Positions 14,001-27,800 of a stretch of DNA of 64,000 nt are shown piece after piece. The notes under the pieces are model-generated. The model was not told where the DNA came from and searched no databases. It saw nothing but the letters and a program-made list of their open reading frames with translations. Location of the stretch: contig JAWNZC010000421.1 of assembly GCA_035771165.1 (NCBI GenBank), positions 1,093,001-1,157,000 of the forward strand, written 5' to 3'. How positions within the stretch are numbered: position 1 is the first letter of the stretch; each line of letters opens with the position of its first letter. Source of the stretch: Paragorgia papillata. Lineage: Eukaryota > Cnidaria > Anthozoa > Scleralcyonacea > Coralliidae. The position numbers and the translations under genes are program-made.

Positions 14001-17000
14001 TTGGCGCATTTTTCAACTTTGGAAGTTAAGGCTAAATATTTTAGTTTATTGTATAGCACCAACCAACTATGGGAAAAAAAAAATAACCACTGAAAAAAAG
14101 TAGAACAAATCCATTCAATTTTGGTAATGAGATAAACCCAGTTTACTTTTTTACTTTTTAATGGTCAAAATCGTCGGTCAAAAGAGTAAAGGGGGTTTTT
14201 TCAATAGGGGGCCGCTTTTTACTCTTTTTGACCGATTTTGGCCATTTCTTTCAACTTTGGAAGTAAGGCTAAATATTTTAGTTCTATTGTATAGCACATG
14301 ACCAACTATTGGAATAACCACTGAAAAAAAGTAGAAACAATCCATTCAAAATTTTTTATGAGATAATACCAGTTTACTTTTTTACTTTTTATGCGTCCAA
14401 AATCGGTCAAAAAGTAAAAGGGGTTACCCTTTTACGTTTTGGACCGAATTTGGCCATATTTTCAACTTTGGAAGTAAGGCTAGCCTAAATATTTTAGTTC
14501 ATTGTATAGCACAGCCAACTATGGATATAACCACTGAAAAAAAGTAGAACAATCCATTCAATTTTTAATGAGGATAGGGGTAACCAGTTTACTTTTTTTA
14601 CTTTTTATGAGTCAAAATCGGTCAAAAAGTAAAGGGTAGTTAGCCTTTACTTTTTGACCGATTTTGGCCATTTTTCAACTTTGGAAGTATAGGTCTTAAA
14701 TATTTTAGTTCATTGTATAGCACACCAACCTATGGGAATAAAACCTACTGAAAAAAGTAGAACAATCCATTCAAATTTTTAATGAGATTAAACCAGCATT
14801 ACTTTTTTTTTAACTTTTTATGGGTCAAAAAAACTAAAATCGGTTTTTTCAAAAAAAACGTAAAGGGGTTAGCCTTTTACTTTTTGACCGAATTTTGGCC
14901 ATTTTTTTCAACTACCTTGGAAGTAAAGGCTAAATATTTTAGTTCATTGGTATAGCACATCCAACTATGGGAATAAACCACTAAAACAATGTAGAACAAT
15001 CCTATTCAATTTTTAATGAGATAAACCAGTTTAACTTTTTTTACTTTTTTTGGTCCAAAATCGGTCAAAAAGTAAAGGAGGTTAGCCTTTACTTTTTGAC
15101 CGATTATTGGCCAATTTTTTCAACTTTGGAAGTAAAGGCTAAATATTTTAGTGTCAATTGGCTATAGGCAAACACCAACTAATGGAATAACCACTGACAA
15201 AACAAGTAGAACAATCCATATTCAAATGATTATTAATGAGATAATTAAACCTATTTACCCTTTTTTAACTTTTTATGAGTCAAAATCGGTCAAAAAGTAA
15301 AGGGTGTCTAGCCTTTACTCTTTTGACCGATTTTGGCCATTTTTCAACTTTGGAAGATAAGGCTAAATATTTTTAGTTTTAAATTTGTTTTGTTTATAGC
15401 ACACCAACTATGGAATAACCACTGAAAAAAGTTGTAAGACACAATCCATTCAATTTTTAATGAGATAAAACCAGTATTAACTTTTTTTAACTTTTTATGG
15501 GTTCAAAATCGGTCAAAAAGTAAAGGGGTTAGCCTTTTACCTGTTTTTGACCGATTTTGGCCATTTTTCAACTTTGGAAGTATAGGCTAAATATTTTAGT
15601 TTCTTGTAGTAGCCACACCAACTATGGAATAAGCACTGAAAAAAAGTAGAATCAATCCATTCAATTTTTAATGAGATAGAACCAGTTTACTTTTGTTACT
15701 TTTTTCTATGGTCAAAATCGAGTCAAAAAAAGGTAAAAGGGTGTTAGCCTTTACTTTTTGAACCGATTTTGGCCATTTTTTCCACTTTGGAAGTAAGGCT
15801 AAATATTTTAGTTCATTGTATAGCACACCAACTATGGAATAACCACTGAAAAAAAAAGTAGAACAATCCATTCAATTCTTTAATGAGATAAAACCAAGTT
15901 TTACTTTTTTACGCTTTTTATGGTCAAAATCGGTTCTAAAAAGATTAAAAGGGGTGTCAGCCTTTACTTATGTGACCGATTATTGGCCATTTTTCAACTT
16001 TGGAAGTAAGGCTATAAATATTTTAGGTTTCATTGTACTAACGCACACCAACTATGGAATAAACCACTGAAAAAAAGTAGAACAATCCATTCAATTCTTA
16101 ATGAGATGAAACCAGTTTACTTTTTTACTTTTTATAGGTCAAAACTCGGGTCAAAAAAGTAAAGGGTGTTAGCCTATTACTTTTTGACCGATTTTTGGCC
16201 ATTTTTGTCCAACTTTGGAAGTAAGGCTACATATTTTAATGTTCATTGTATAGCACACCCAACTATGGAATAAACCACTGAAAAAAGTAGAAACAATCCA
16301 TTCAATTCTTTAATGAGATAAACCAGTTTACTTTTTTTACTTTTTATGGTCAAAATCGGTCAAAAAGTAAAGGGTGTTAGCCTATGTTACTTTTGTGACC
16401 GAAGTGGCCATTTTTCAACTTTGGAAAGTAAGGCTAAATATTTTAGTTCCATTGTGTATAGCACTCACCAACTAATGGAATAACACACTGAAAAAAAAAG
16501 CGTAGAACAATCCTCATTTCAATTCTTAATGAGATAAAACCAGTTACTTTTTTACTTTTTATGGTCAAAAATCGGTCAAAAGTAAAAGGGGGTTAGCCTT
16601 TACTTTTTGACCGGATTTTGGCCATTTTTCAACTTTGGAAGTAAGGCTAAAATATTTTAGTTCATTTTTTGGTATAGCCACACCAACTATGGAATAACCA
16701 CTGAAAAAAGTAGAACTAATCCATTCAATTCTTAATGAGATACAACCAGTTTTACTTTTATTACTTTTTATGGTCAAAAATCGGTTCAAAAAGTAAAGGG
16801 GTTAGCCCTTTTACTTTTTGACCGATTTTGGCCCCATTTTTCAACTTTGGAAGTAAGGCTAAATATTGTAGATTAGTTCATTGTATAGCACACCAACTAT
16901 GGAATAGAGCCGCCTGAAAAAAGTAGTAAACAAATCCATTCAAATTCTTAATGAAGATAAACCAGTTTTTACTTTTTTTACTTTTTATGGTCAATAATCG

Positions 17001-20000
17001 GTCAAAAAGTATAAGGGGTTAGCCTTTACTTTTTGACCGATTGTTGGCCATTTTTTCCAACTTTGGACAGTCATAGGCTAAAAAATAATTTTAGTTCATT
17101 GGTATAGCACACCAACATATGGAATAACCACTCTGAAAAAAGTAGAACAATCCATTTCAACTTCTTAATTGAGATAAACCTAGTTTACTTTTTTACTTTT
17201 TATGGTCCCAAAATCGGTCAAAAAGTAAAGGGGTCTAGCCTTTACTTTTTGACCGATTTTTGGCCCATATTTTCAAACTTCTGGAAAGTAAGGCTACAAT
17301 ATTTTAGTTTCATTGTATAGCACACCAACTCTTATGGAATAACCACTGAAAAAAGTAGAACAATCCATTCAATTTTATAATGGAGATAAACCAGTTACTT
17401 TTTTATGGTCCAAAAAAACAAATTAAATAAAAAATCGTGAAAAGTAAAGGGGGTTAGCTCTTTATCTTTTTGTAACCGATGTTTGGCCATTTTTCAAATT
17501 TGGAAGTAAGGCTAAAGTATTTTAGTATTGTTATAGCACTACCAACTACGGAAATAACCACGAAACAAAAGTAGAACCAATCCATTCTCACCTTTTAATG
17601 AGATAAAACCAGTTTACTTTTTTACTTTTTATGGTCAAAATCGGTCAAGAAAAGTAAAGGGGTTAGCCTTTACTTTTTGACCGATTTTGGCCCATTTTTC
17701 AACTTGTTTGGAAAATAAATAGTAAGGCTAAATATTTGAGGCTTTATTAGTATAGCACACCAACTATGGAATAACCACTGAAAAAAGTAGAACAATCCAT
17801 TCAATTTTTAATGAGAATAAACCAGTTTACTTTTTTACTTTTTTATGGTCATAAATCGGTCAAAAAGTAAAGGGTGTTAGCCTTGACTTTTTTGACCGAT
17901 TTTGGCCATTTTTCAACTTTGGATAGTAAGGCTAAATATTTTATGTTCATTGTATAGCCACACCAACTATGGAATTAAACCACTGAAAAAAGTAGAACAA
18001 TGTCCATTCAAATTTTTAATGAGATAAACCAGTTTTTAACTTTTTTACTGTTTTATGGTCAAAATCGGTCAAAAAGTAAAGGGGTTAGCCTTTACTTTTT
18101 GACCGATTTTGGCCATTTTTCAACTTTGGAAGTAAGGCTAAATATTTTAGTTTATTGTATAGCACACCAACTATGGAATAACCACTGAAAAAAGTAGAAC
18201 AATCCATTAAATTTTTAATGAGATAAACCAGTTTACTTTTTTACTTTTTATGGTCAAAATCGGTCAAAAAGTAAAGGGGTTAGCCTTTACTTTTTGACCG
18301 ATTTTGGCCATTTTTCAACTTTGGAAGTAAGGCTAAATATTTTAGTTTATTGTATAGCACACCAACTATGGAATAACCATTGAAAAAAGTAGAACAATCC
18401 ATTCAATTTTTAATGAGATAAACCAGTTTACTTTTTTACTTTTTATGGTCAAAATCGGGTCAAAAAGTAAAGGGGTTAGCCTTTTACTTTTTGACCGATT
18501 TTGGCCATTTTTCAACTTTGGAAGTAAGGCTAAATATTTTAGTTCATTGTATAGCACACCAACTATGGAATAACCACTGAAAAAAAGTAGAACAATCCAT
18601 TCAATTTTTAATGAGATAAACCATTTTACGTTTTTACTTTTTATGGTCAAAATCGGTCAAGATGTAAAGGGGTTAGCCTTTACTTTTTGACCGATTTTGG
18701 CCATTTTTTCAACTTTGGAAGTAAGGCTAAATTTTTTAGTTAATTGTATAGCACACCAACTATGGAATAACCACTGAAAAAAGTAGAACAATCCATTCAA
18801 TTTTTAATGAGATAAACCAGTTTACTTTTTTACTTTTTATGGTCAAAATCGTTCAAAAAGTAACGGGGTTAGCCTTTACTTTTTGACCGATTTTGGCCAT
18901 TTTTCAACTTTGGAAGTAAGGCTAAATATTTTAGTTCATTGTATAGCACACCAACTATGGAATAACCACTGAAACAAGTAGAACAATCCATTCAATTTTT
19001 AATGAGATAAACCAGTTTACTTTTTTACTTTTTATGGTCAAAATCGGTCAAAAAGTAAAGGGGTTAGCCTTTACTTTTTGACCGATTTTGGCCATTTTTC
19101 AACTTTGGAAGTAAGGCTAAATATTTTAGTTCATTGTATAGCACACCAACTATGGAATAACCACTGAAACAAGTAGAACAATCCATTCAATTTTTAATGA
19201 GATAAACCAGTTTACTTTTTATGGTCCAAAATCGGTGAAAAAGTAAAGGGGTTAGCCTTTACTTTTTGACCGATTTTGGCCATTTTTCAACTTTGGAAGT
19301 AAGGCTAAATATTTTAGTTTATTGTATAGCACACCAACTATGGAATAACCACTGAAAAAAGTTAGAACAATCCATTCAATTTTTAATGAGATAAACCAGT
19401 TTACTTTTTTACTTTTTATGGTCAAAATCGGTCAAAAAGTAAAGGGGTTAGCCTTTACTTTTTGACCGATTTTGGCCATTTTTCAACTTTGGAAGTAAGG
19501 CTAAATATTTTAGTTTATTGTATAGCACACCAACTATGGAATAAGCACTGAAAAAAGTAGAACATCCATTCAATTTTTTAATGAGATTAAACCAGTTTAC
19601 TTTTTTACTTTTTATGGTCAAAATTCGGTCAAAAAGTAAAGGGGTTAGCCTTTACTTTTTGACCGATTTTGGCCATTTTTCAACTTTGGAAGTAAGGCTA
19701 AATATTTTAGTTTATTGTATAGCACACCAACTATGGAATAACCATTGAAAAAAGTAGATCAATCCATTCAATTTTTAATGAGATAAACCAGTTTACTTTT
19801 TTACTTTTTATGGTCAAAATCGGTCAAAAAGTAAAGGGGTTAGCCTTTACTTTTTGAACCGATTTTGGCCATTTTTCAACTTTGGAAGTAAGGCTAAATA
19901 TTTTAGTTCATTGTATAGCACCACCAACTATGGAATAACCACTGAAAAAAGTTGGAACAATCCATTCAATTTTTAATGAGATAAACCAGTTTACGTTTTT

Positions 20001-21030
20001 ACTTTTTATGGTCAAAAATCGGTCAAGAAGTAAAGGGGTTAGCCTTTACTTTTTGAGCGATTTTGGCCATTTTTCAACTTTGGAAGTAAGGCTAAATATT
20101 TTAGTTTATTGTATAGCACACCAACTATGGAATAACCACTGAAAAAAGTAGAACAATCCATTCAATTTTTAATGAGATAAACCAGTTTACTTTTTTACTT
20201 TTTATGGTCAAAATCGTTCAAAAAGTAAAGGGGTTAGCCTTTACTTTTTGACCGATTTTGGCCATTTTTTCAACTTTGGAAGTAAGGGCTAAATATTTTA
20301 GTTCATTGTATAGCACACCAACTATGGAATAACCACTGAAAAAAGTAGAACAATCCATTCAATTTTTAATGAGATAAACCAGTTTACTTTTTTACTTTTT
20401 ATGGTCAAAATCGGTCAAAAAGTAAAGGGGTTAGCCTTTACTTTTTGACCGATTTTGGCCATTTTTCAACTTTGGAAGTAAGGCTAAATATTTTAGTTCA
20501 TTGTATGCACACCAACTATGGAATAACCACTGAAATAAAGTAGAACAATCCATTTCAATTTTTAATGAGATAAACCAGTTTACTTTTTTACTTTTTATGG
20601 TCAAAATCGGTCAAAAAGTAAAGGGGGTTAGCTTTACTTTTTGACCGATTTTGGCCATTTTTCAACTATGGAAGTAAGGCTAAATATTTTAGTTTATTGT
20701 ATAGCACACCAACTATGGAATAACCACTGAAAAAAGTAGAACAATCCATTCAATTTTTAATGAGATAAACCAGTTTACTTTTTTACTTCTTATGGTCAAA
20801 ATCGGTCAAAAAGTAAAGGGGTTAGCCTTTACTTTTTGACCGATTTTGGCCATTTTTCAACTTTGGAAGTAAGGCTAAATATTTTAGTTCATTGTATAGC
20901 ACACCAACAATGGAATAACCACTGAAAAAAGTAGAACAATCCATTCAATTTTTAATGAGATAAACCAGTTTACTTTTTTAGTTTTTATGGTCAAAATCGG
21001 TCAAAAAGTAAAGGGGTTAAAAGGGCTTTA
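7046..21030 (+). repeat. Satellite family B, about 196-bp tandem array
   Basis: About 70 monomers of 195-197 bp; the AGCACACCAACTATGG landmark recurs at 18161, 18356, 18553 and 18750. Each monomer contains a strong dyad: arms of GGTCAAAAAGTAAAGG and its reverse complement around a GGTTAG loop, extending outward to 22-bp perfect arms. Monomers at about 17.9-21.0 kb are clean. Those at 7.05-17.9 kb carry many apparent insertions, including odd runs of C or G (about 8190, 11812, 12510-12545, 13945). All ORFs here are translations of repeat units. Confidence 0.95.
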
Positions 21031-21840
21031 CTTTTTGACCGATTTTTGACCATAAAACTTAAAGTTTATCACATTAAGAATTGAATGGATTGTCTACTTT
21101 TTTCAGTGGGTATTCCATAGTTGGTGTGCTATACAATGAACTAAAATATTTAGCGTTACTTCAAAGTTGAAAAATTGGCCAAAATCTGGGTCAATTTTTT
21201 ACCGATTTTGTCCCATAAAAACTAAAAAAGTAAAGAGGTTAGCCTTTAAAAATTGACCGATTTTGGCCATTTTTTCAACTTGGTTATAACATTTGGTTGT
21301 ATACCATGAACTAAAAATATTTAGCTTATTCCAAAGTTGAAAACATGGCCAAAATCGGTCAAAAAGTAAAGGCTAACCCCTTTACTTTTGACTTTTGACC
21401 CATAAAAACTAAAAAAGTAAAGTGGTTTATCTCATTAAGAATTGAATGGATTGTTCTATTTTTTCAGTGGTTATTCCATAGTTGGTGTGCTTAAGTATGG
21501 AACTAAAATATTTAGTTACTTCCAAAGTTGAGAATGGCAAAATCGGTCAAAAAGTAAAGGCTAATCCTTTACTTTTTTACCGATTTTGACCCATAAAACT
21601 ATTACTAAATTTTACTTATTATGGTCAAAATCGGTCAAAAAGTAAAAGGCTAACCCTTTACTTTTGGACCGATTTTGACCCATAAAAACTAAAAAAGTAA
21701 ATGGTTTATCTCATTAAATGAATGGATTGTTCTACTTTTCAGTGGTTATTCCATAGTTGGTGTGCTATACAATGAACTAAAATATTTAGCCTTACTTCCA
21801 ATGTTGAAAAATGGCCAAAATCGGTCAAAAAGTAAAGGCT
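21031..21840 (-). repeat. Satellite family B, inverted and irregular
   Basis: Orientation flips at about 21030: monomers read as reverse complement of the main B array (TTCCATAGTTGGTGTGCTAT, AAAATGGCCAAAATCGG). Units are irregular, with deletions and partial copies, as expected at a switch point between arrays. The last B unit runs into family C inside the shared core near 21820-21860. Confidence 0.85.
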
Positions 21841-24800
21841 TTAAAAACCCCTTTACTTTTTTTTTCCCGATTTTTTTTAAAAATCAGAAAAAATATTTTT
21901 AGCCCAAACAGCAGCCTTCTCCTTTTCATGCAGGTCTAAACGACTTTATTTAACCGTTTTTGACCTAACTCAAAAGTTTCAAAAATGACCAAAATCGGTC
22001 AAAAAGTAAAGGCTAAACCCCTTTACTTTTTTTTTCCCGATTTTTTTTGAAAATCAGAAAAAAATATTTTTTAGCCCAAATACAGCCTTCTCCTTTTCAC
22101 AGAAGGTCTAAAACGAGTTTATTTAACCGTTTTTGACCCTAACTCAGAAGTTTCAAAAATGAACCAAAATCGTGTTCAAAAAGTAAAGGCTAACCCCTTT
22201 ACTTTTTTTTTTCCACGATTTTTTTTTAAAAAATCAGAAAAAATACTTTTAGCCCAAATACTGCTTCTCCTTTTGAAGGTCTAAAACGAGTTTATTTAAC
22301 CGTTTTTGACCCTAACTCAAAAGTTTCAAAAATGACCAATTTACTTTTTACTTTTTACTTTACTACAACCTAACTTTACTTTTTTTTTCCCGATTTTTTT
22401 TGAAAAATCAGAAAAAATATTTTAGCCCAAATACAGCCTTTCTCCTTTTCACAGAAGGTCTAAACGAGTTTACTTTTTGACTAACTCAAAGTTTCAAAAA
22501 TGACAAAAATCGGTCAAAAAGTAAAGGGTAAACCCCTTTACTTTTTTTTCCCCCTATTTTTTTTTTAAAATCAAAAACATTTTTTTTAGCCTAAATACAG
22601 CCTTTTCCTTTTCACAGAAGGTCTAAAACGAGTTTATTTAACCGTTTTTGACCCTAACTCAAAAGTTTCAAAATGACCAACTTTATTTTTTACTTTTACT
22701 TTACTAACCTACTTTTTTTTTTTCCCCGTTTTTTTTGAAAAATCAGAAAAAATATTTTAGCCAAATACAGCCTTCTCCTTTTCACAGAAGGTCTAAAACG
22801 AGTTTATTTAACCGTTTTTTGACCCTAACTCAGAAAGTTTCAAAAATGACCAAAATCGGTCAAAAAGTAAAGGCTAACCCTTCACTTTTTTTTTCCCCGA
22901 TTTTTTTAAAAAAATCAGGAAAAAAATATTTTTAGCCCAAATACAGCCTTCTCCTTTTCACAGAAGGTCTAAACGACTTTATTTAACCGGTTTTGAACCT
23001 AAACTCAAAAGTTTCAAAAATGACCAAAATCGGTCAAAAAGTAAAGGCTAACCCCTTTACTTTTTTTTTCCCCGATTTTTTTTTAAAAAATCAGAAAAAA
23101 TATTTTTAGCCCAAATACAGCCTTCTCCTTTTCACAGAAGGTCTAAAACGAGTTTATTTAACCGTTTTTGACCCTAACTCAGAAGTTTCAAAAATGACCA
23201 AAATCGGTCAAAAAGTAAAGGCTAACCCCTTTACTTTTTTTTCCCCCTATTTTTTTTTAAAAATCAAAAACATTTTTTTTAGCCCAAATACAGCCTTTTC
23301 CTTTTCACAGAAGGTCTAAAACGACTTTATTTAACCGTTTTTGACCCTAACTCAAAAGTTTCAAAAATGACCAAAATCGGTCAAAAAGTAAAGGCTAACC
23401 CCTTTACTTTTTTTTCCCCCGATTTTTTTTGGAAAAATCAGAAAAAATATTTTTTAGCCCTAATACAGCCTTCTCCTTTTCACAGAAGGTCTAAAAACGA
23501 GTTTATTTTACTTTTTGACCCTAACTCAGAAGTTTCAAAAATGACCAAAATCGGTCAAAAAGTAAAGGAACCCCTTTACTTTTTTTTTCCCCGATTTTTT
23601 TTTTAAAAATCAGAAAAAAATACTTTTAGCCCAAATACAGCCTTCTCCTTTTCACAGAAGGTCTAAAACGAGTTTATTTAACCGTTTTTGACCCTAAATC
23701 AAAAGTTTCAAAAATGACCAACTTTACTTTTTACTTTTTACTTTACTACACCCTAACTTTACTTTTTTTTCCCCGATTTTTTTTTGAAAAATCAGAAAAA
23801 ATATTTTTAGCCAAATACAGCCTTCTCCTTTTCACAGAAGGTCCCTAAAACGAGTTTATTTAACCCTTTTTGACACCTAACTCAAAAGTTTCAAAAAATG
23901 ACCAAAATCGGTCAAAAAGTAAAGGCTAACCCCTTTACTTTTTTTTTTCCCGATTTTTTTTTAAAAATCAGAAAAAATATTTTTAGCCAAATACAGCCTT
24001 CTCCTTTTCACAGAAGGTCTAAAACGAGTTTATTTAACGTTTTTGACCTAACTCAAACTTTCAAAATGACCAAAATCGGTCAAAAAGTAAAGGCTAACCC
24101 CTTTACTTTTTTTTCCCCCGATTTTTTTTGAAAAATCAGAAAAAATATTTTTAGCCCAAATACAGCCTTCTCCTTTTCACAAGGTCTAAAACGAGTTTTT
24201 TTAACCGTTTTTGACCCCAACTCCGAATTTCAAAAATGACCAAAATCGGTCAAAAAAGTAAAGGCTAACCCCTTTACTTTTTTTTTTCCCGATTTTTTTT
24301 TAAAAAAATCAGAAAAATATTTTAGCCCAAATACAGCCTTCTCCTTTTCACAGAAGGTCTAAAACGAGTTTATTTAACCGTTTTTGACCCTAACTCAAAA
24401 GTTTCAAAATGACCAACTTTACTTTTTACTTTTTACTTTACTACACCCTAACTTTACTTTTTTTATTTCCCCGATTTTTTTTGAAAAATCAGAAAAAATA
24501 TTTTTAGCCCAAATACAGCCTTCTCCTTTTCACAGAAGGTCTAAAACGAGTTTATTTAACCCATTTTGACCCTAACTCAGATAGTTTCCAAAATGACAAA
24601 AATCGGTCAAAAAGTAAAGGGTAACCCCTTTATCTTTTTTTTCCCCCTATTTTTTTTTAAAAATCAAAAACATTTTTTTTAGCCCAAATACAGCCTTTTC
24701 CTTTTCACAGAAGGTCTAAAACGAGTTTATTTAACCGTTTTTGACCCTAACTCAGAAGTTTCAAAAATGACCAAAATCGGTCAAAAAGTAAAGGCTAACC

Positions 24801-27800
24801 CCTTTACTTTTTTTTCCCCCTATTTTTTTTTAAAAATCAAAAACATTTTTTTTAGCCCAAATACAGCCTTTTCCTTTTCACAGAAGGTCTAAAACGACTT
24901 TATTTAACCGTTTTTGACCCTAACTCAAAAGTTTCAAAAATGACCAAAATCGGTCAAAAAGTAAAGGCTAACCCCTTTACTTTTTTTTCCCCCGATTTTT
25001 TTTGAAAAATCAGAAAAAATATTTTTAGCCCAAATACAGCCTTCTCCTTTTCACAGAAGGTCTAAAACGAGTTTATTTAACCGTTTTTGACCCTAACTCA
25101 GAAGTTTTCAAAAAATGACCAAAATCGGTCAAAAAGTAAAGGCTAACCCCTTTACTTTTTTTTTCCCGATTTTTTTTTTAAAAATCAGAAAAAAATACTT
25201 TTTAGCCCAAATACAGCCTTCTCCTTTTCACAGAAGGTCTAAAACGAGTTTATTTAACCGTTTTTGACCCTAACTCAAAAGTTTCAAAAATGACCAACTT
25301 TACTTTTTACTTTTTACTTTACTACACCCTAACTTTACTTTTTTTTTCCCCGATTTTTTTTGAAAAATCAGAAAAAATATTTTTAGCCCAAATACAGCCT
25401 TCTCCTTTTCACAGAAGGTCTAAAACGAGTTTATTTAACCCTTTTTGACCCTAACTCAGAAGTTTCAAAAATGACAAAAATCGGTCAAAAAGTAAAGGGT
25501 AACCCCTTTACTTTTTTTTCCCCCTATTTTTTTTTAAAAATCAAAAACATTTTTTTTAGCCCAAATACAGCCTTTTCCTTTTCACAGAAGGTCTAAAACG
25601 AGTTTATTTAACCGTTTTTGACCCTAACTCAAAAGTTTCAAAAATGACCAACTTTACTTTTTACTTTTTACTTTACTACACCCTAACTTTACTTTTTTTT
25701 CCCCCGATTTTTTTTGAAAAATCAGAAAAAATATTTTTAGCCCAAATACAGCCTTCTCCTTTTCACAGAAGGTCTAAAACGAGTTTATTTAACCGTTTTT
25801 GACCCTAACTCAGAAGTTTCAAAAATGACCAAAATCGGTCAAAAAGTAAAGGCTAACCCCTTCACTTTTTTTTTCCCCGATTTTTTTAAAAAAATCAGAA
25901 AAAATATTTTTAGCCCAAATACAGCCTTCTCCTTTTCACAGAAGGTCTAAAACGACTTTATTTAACCGTTTTTGAACCTAACTCAAAAGTTTCAAAAATG
26001 ACCAAAATCGGTCAAAAAGTAAAGGCTAACCCCTTTACTTTTTTTTTCCCCGATTTTTTTTTAAAAAATCAGAAAAAATATTTTTAGCCCAAATACAGCC
26101 TTCTCCTTTTCACAGAAGGTCTAAAACGAGTTTATTTAACCGTTTTTGACCCTAACTCAGAAGTTTCAAAAATGACCAAAATCGGTCAAAAAGTAAAGGC
26201 TAACCCCTTTACTTTTTTTTTCCCCCTAATTTTTTTTTAAAAATCAAAAAACATTTTTTTTAGCCCAAATACAGCCTTTTCCTTTTCACAGAAGGTCTAA
26301 AAACGACTTTATTTATTTAACCGTTTTTGACCCTAACTCAAAAGTTTCAAAAATGACCAAAATCGGTCAAAAAGTAAAGGCTAACCCTTTACTTTTTTTT
26401 CCCCGATTTTTTTTTAAAAATCAGAAAAAAATATTTTTTAGCCCAAATACAGCTTTCTCCTTTTCACCAAGAAGGTCTAAAACGAGTTTATTTAACCGTT
26501 TTTGACCCTAACTCAGAAGTTTCAAAAATGACCAAAATCGGTCAAAAAGTAAAGGCTAACCCCTTTACTTTTTTTTTCCCCGATTTTTTTTTTAAAAATC
26601 AGAAAAAATACTTTTAGCCCAAATACAGCCTTCTCCTTTTCACAGAAGGTCTAAAACGAGTTTATTTAACCGTTTTTGACCCTAACTCAAAAGTTTCAAA
26701 AATGACCAACTTCCTTTAACTTTTTTTTAAAGGCTACACCCTAACTTTACTTTTTTTTTCCCCCGATTTTTTTTGAAAAATCAGAAAAAATATTTTTAGC
26801 CCAAATACAGCCTTCTCCTTTTCACAGAAGGTCTAAAACGAGTTTATTTAACCTTTTTGACCCTAACTCAAAAGTTTCAAAAATGACCAAAAATCGGTCA
26901 AAAAGTAAAGGCTAACCCTAGCTTACTTTTTTTTTCCCGATTTTTTTTTAAAAATCAGAAAAAATATTTTTAGCCCAAATACTGCCTTCTCCTTTTCACA
27001 GAAGGTCTAAAACGAGTTTATTTAACCGTTTTTGGACCCTAACTCAAAACTTTCAAAAATGACCAAAATCGGTCAAAAAGTAAAGGCTAACCCCTTTACT
27101 TTTTTTTTTCCCGATTTTTTTTTAAAAATCTGAAAAAATATTTTTAGCCCAAATACAGCCTTCTCCTTTTCACAGAAGGTCTAAAACGAGTTTATTTAAC
27201 CGTTTTTGACCCAACCTCAGAAGTTTCAAAAATGACCAAAATCGGTCAAAAAGTAAAGGCTAACCCCTTTACTTTTTTTTTTGCCCGATTTTTTTTTAAA
27301 AATCAGAAAAAATACTTTTAGCCCCAAATACAGCCTTCTCCTTTTCACAGAAGGTCTAAAACGAGTTTATTTAAACCGTTTTTGACCCTAACTCAAAAGT
27401 TTCAAAAATGACCAACTTTACTTTTTACTTTTTACTTTACTACACCTAACTTTACTTTTTTATTTCCCCGATTTTTTTTGAAAAATCAGAAAAAATATTT
27501 TTAGCACAAATACAGCCTTCTCCTTTTCACAGAAGGTTCTAAAACGAGTTTATTTAACCCTTTTTGACCCTAACTCAGAAGTTTCAAAAATGACAAAAAT
27601 CGGTCAAAAAGTAAAGGGTAACCCCTTTACTTTTTTTTCCCCCTATTTTTTTTTAAAAATCAAAAACATTTTTTTTAGCCCAAATACAGCCTTTTTACTT
27701 TTCACAGAAGGTCTAAAACGAGTTTATTTAACCGTTTTTGACCCTAACTCAGTAGTTTCAAAAATGACCAAAATCGGTCAAAAAGTAAAGGCTAACCCCT

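Noticed and set aside
7046..21030. GGGGTTAG words resembling telomeric TTAGGG
   Set aside because: They are single-copy loops of a monomer dyad, not tandem telomere repeats.
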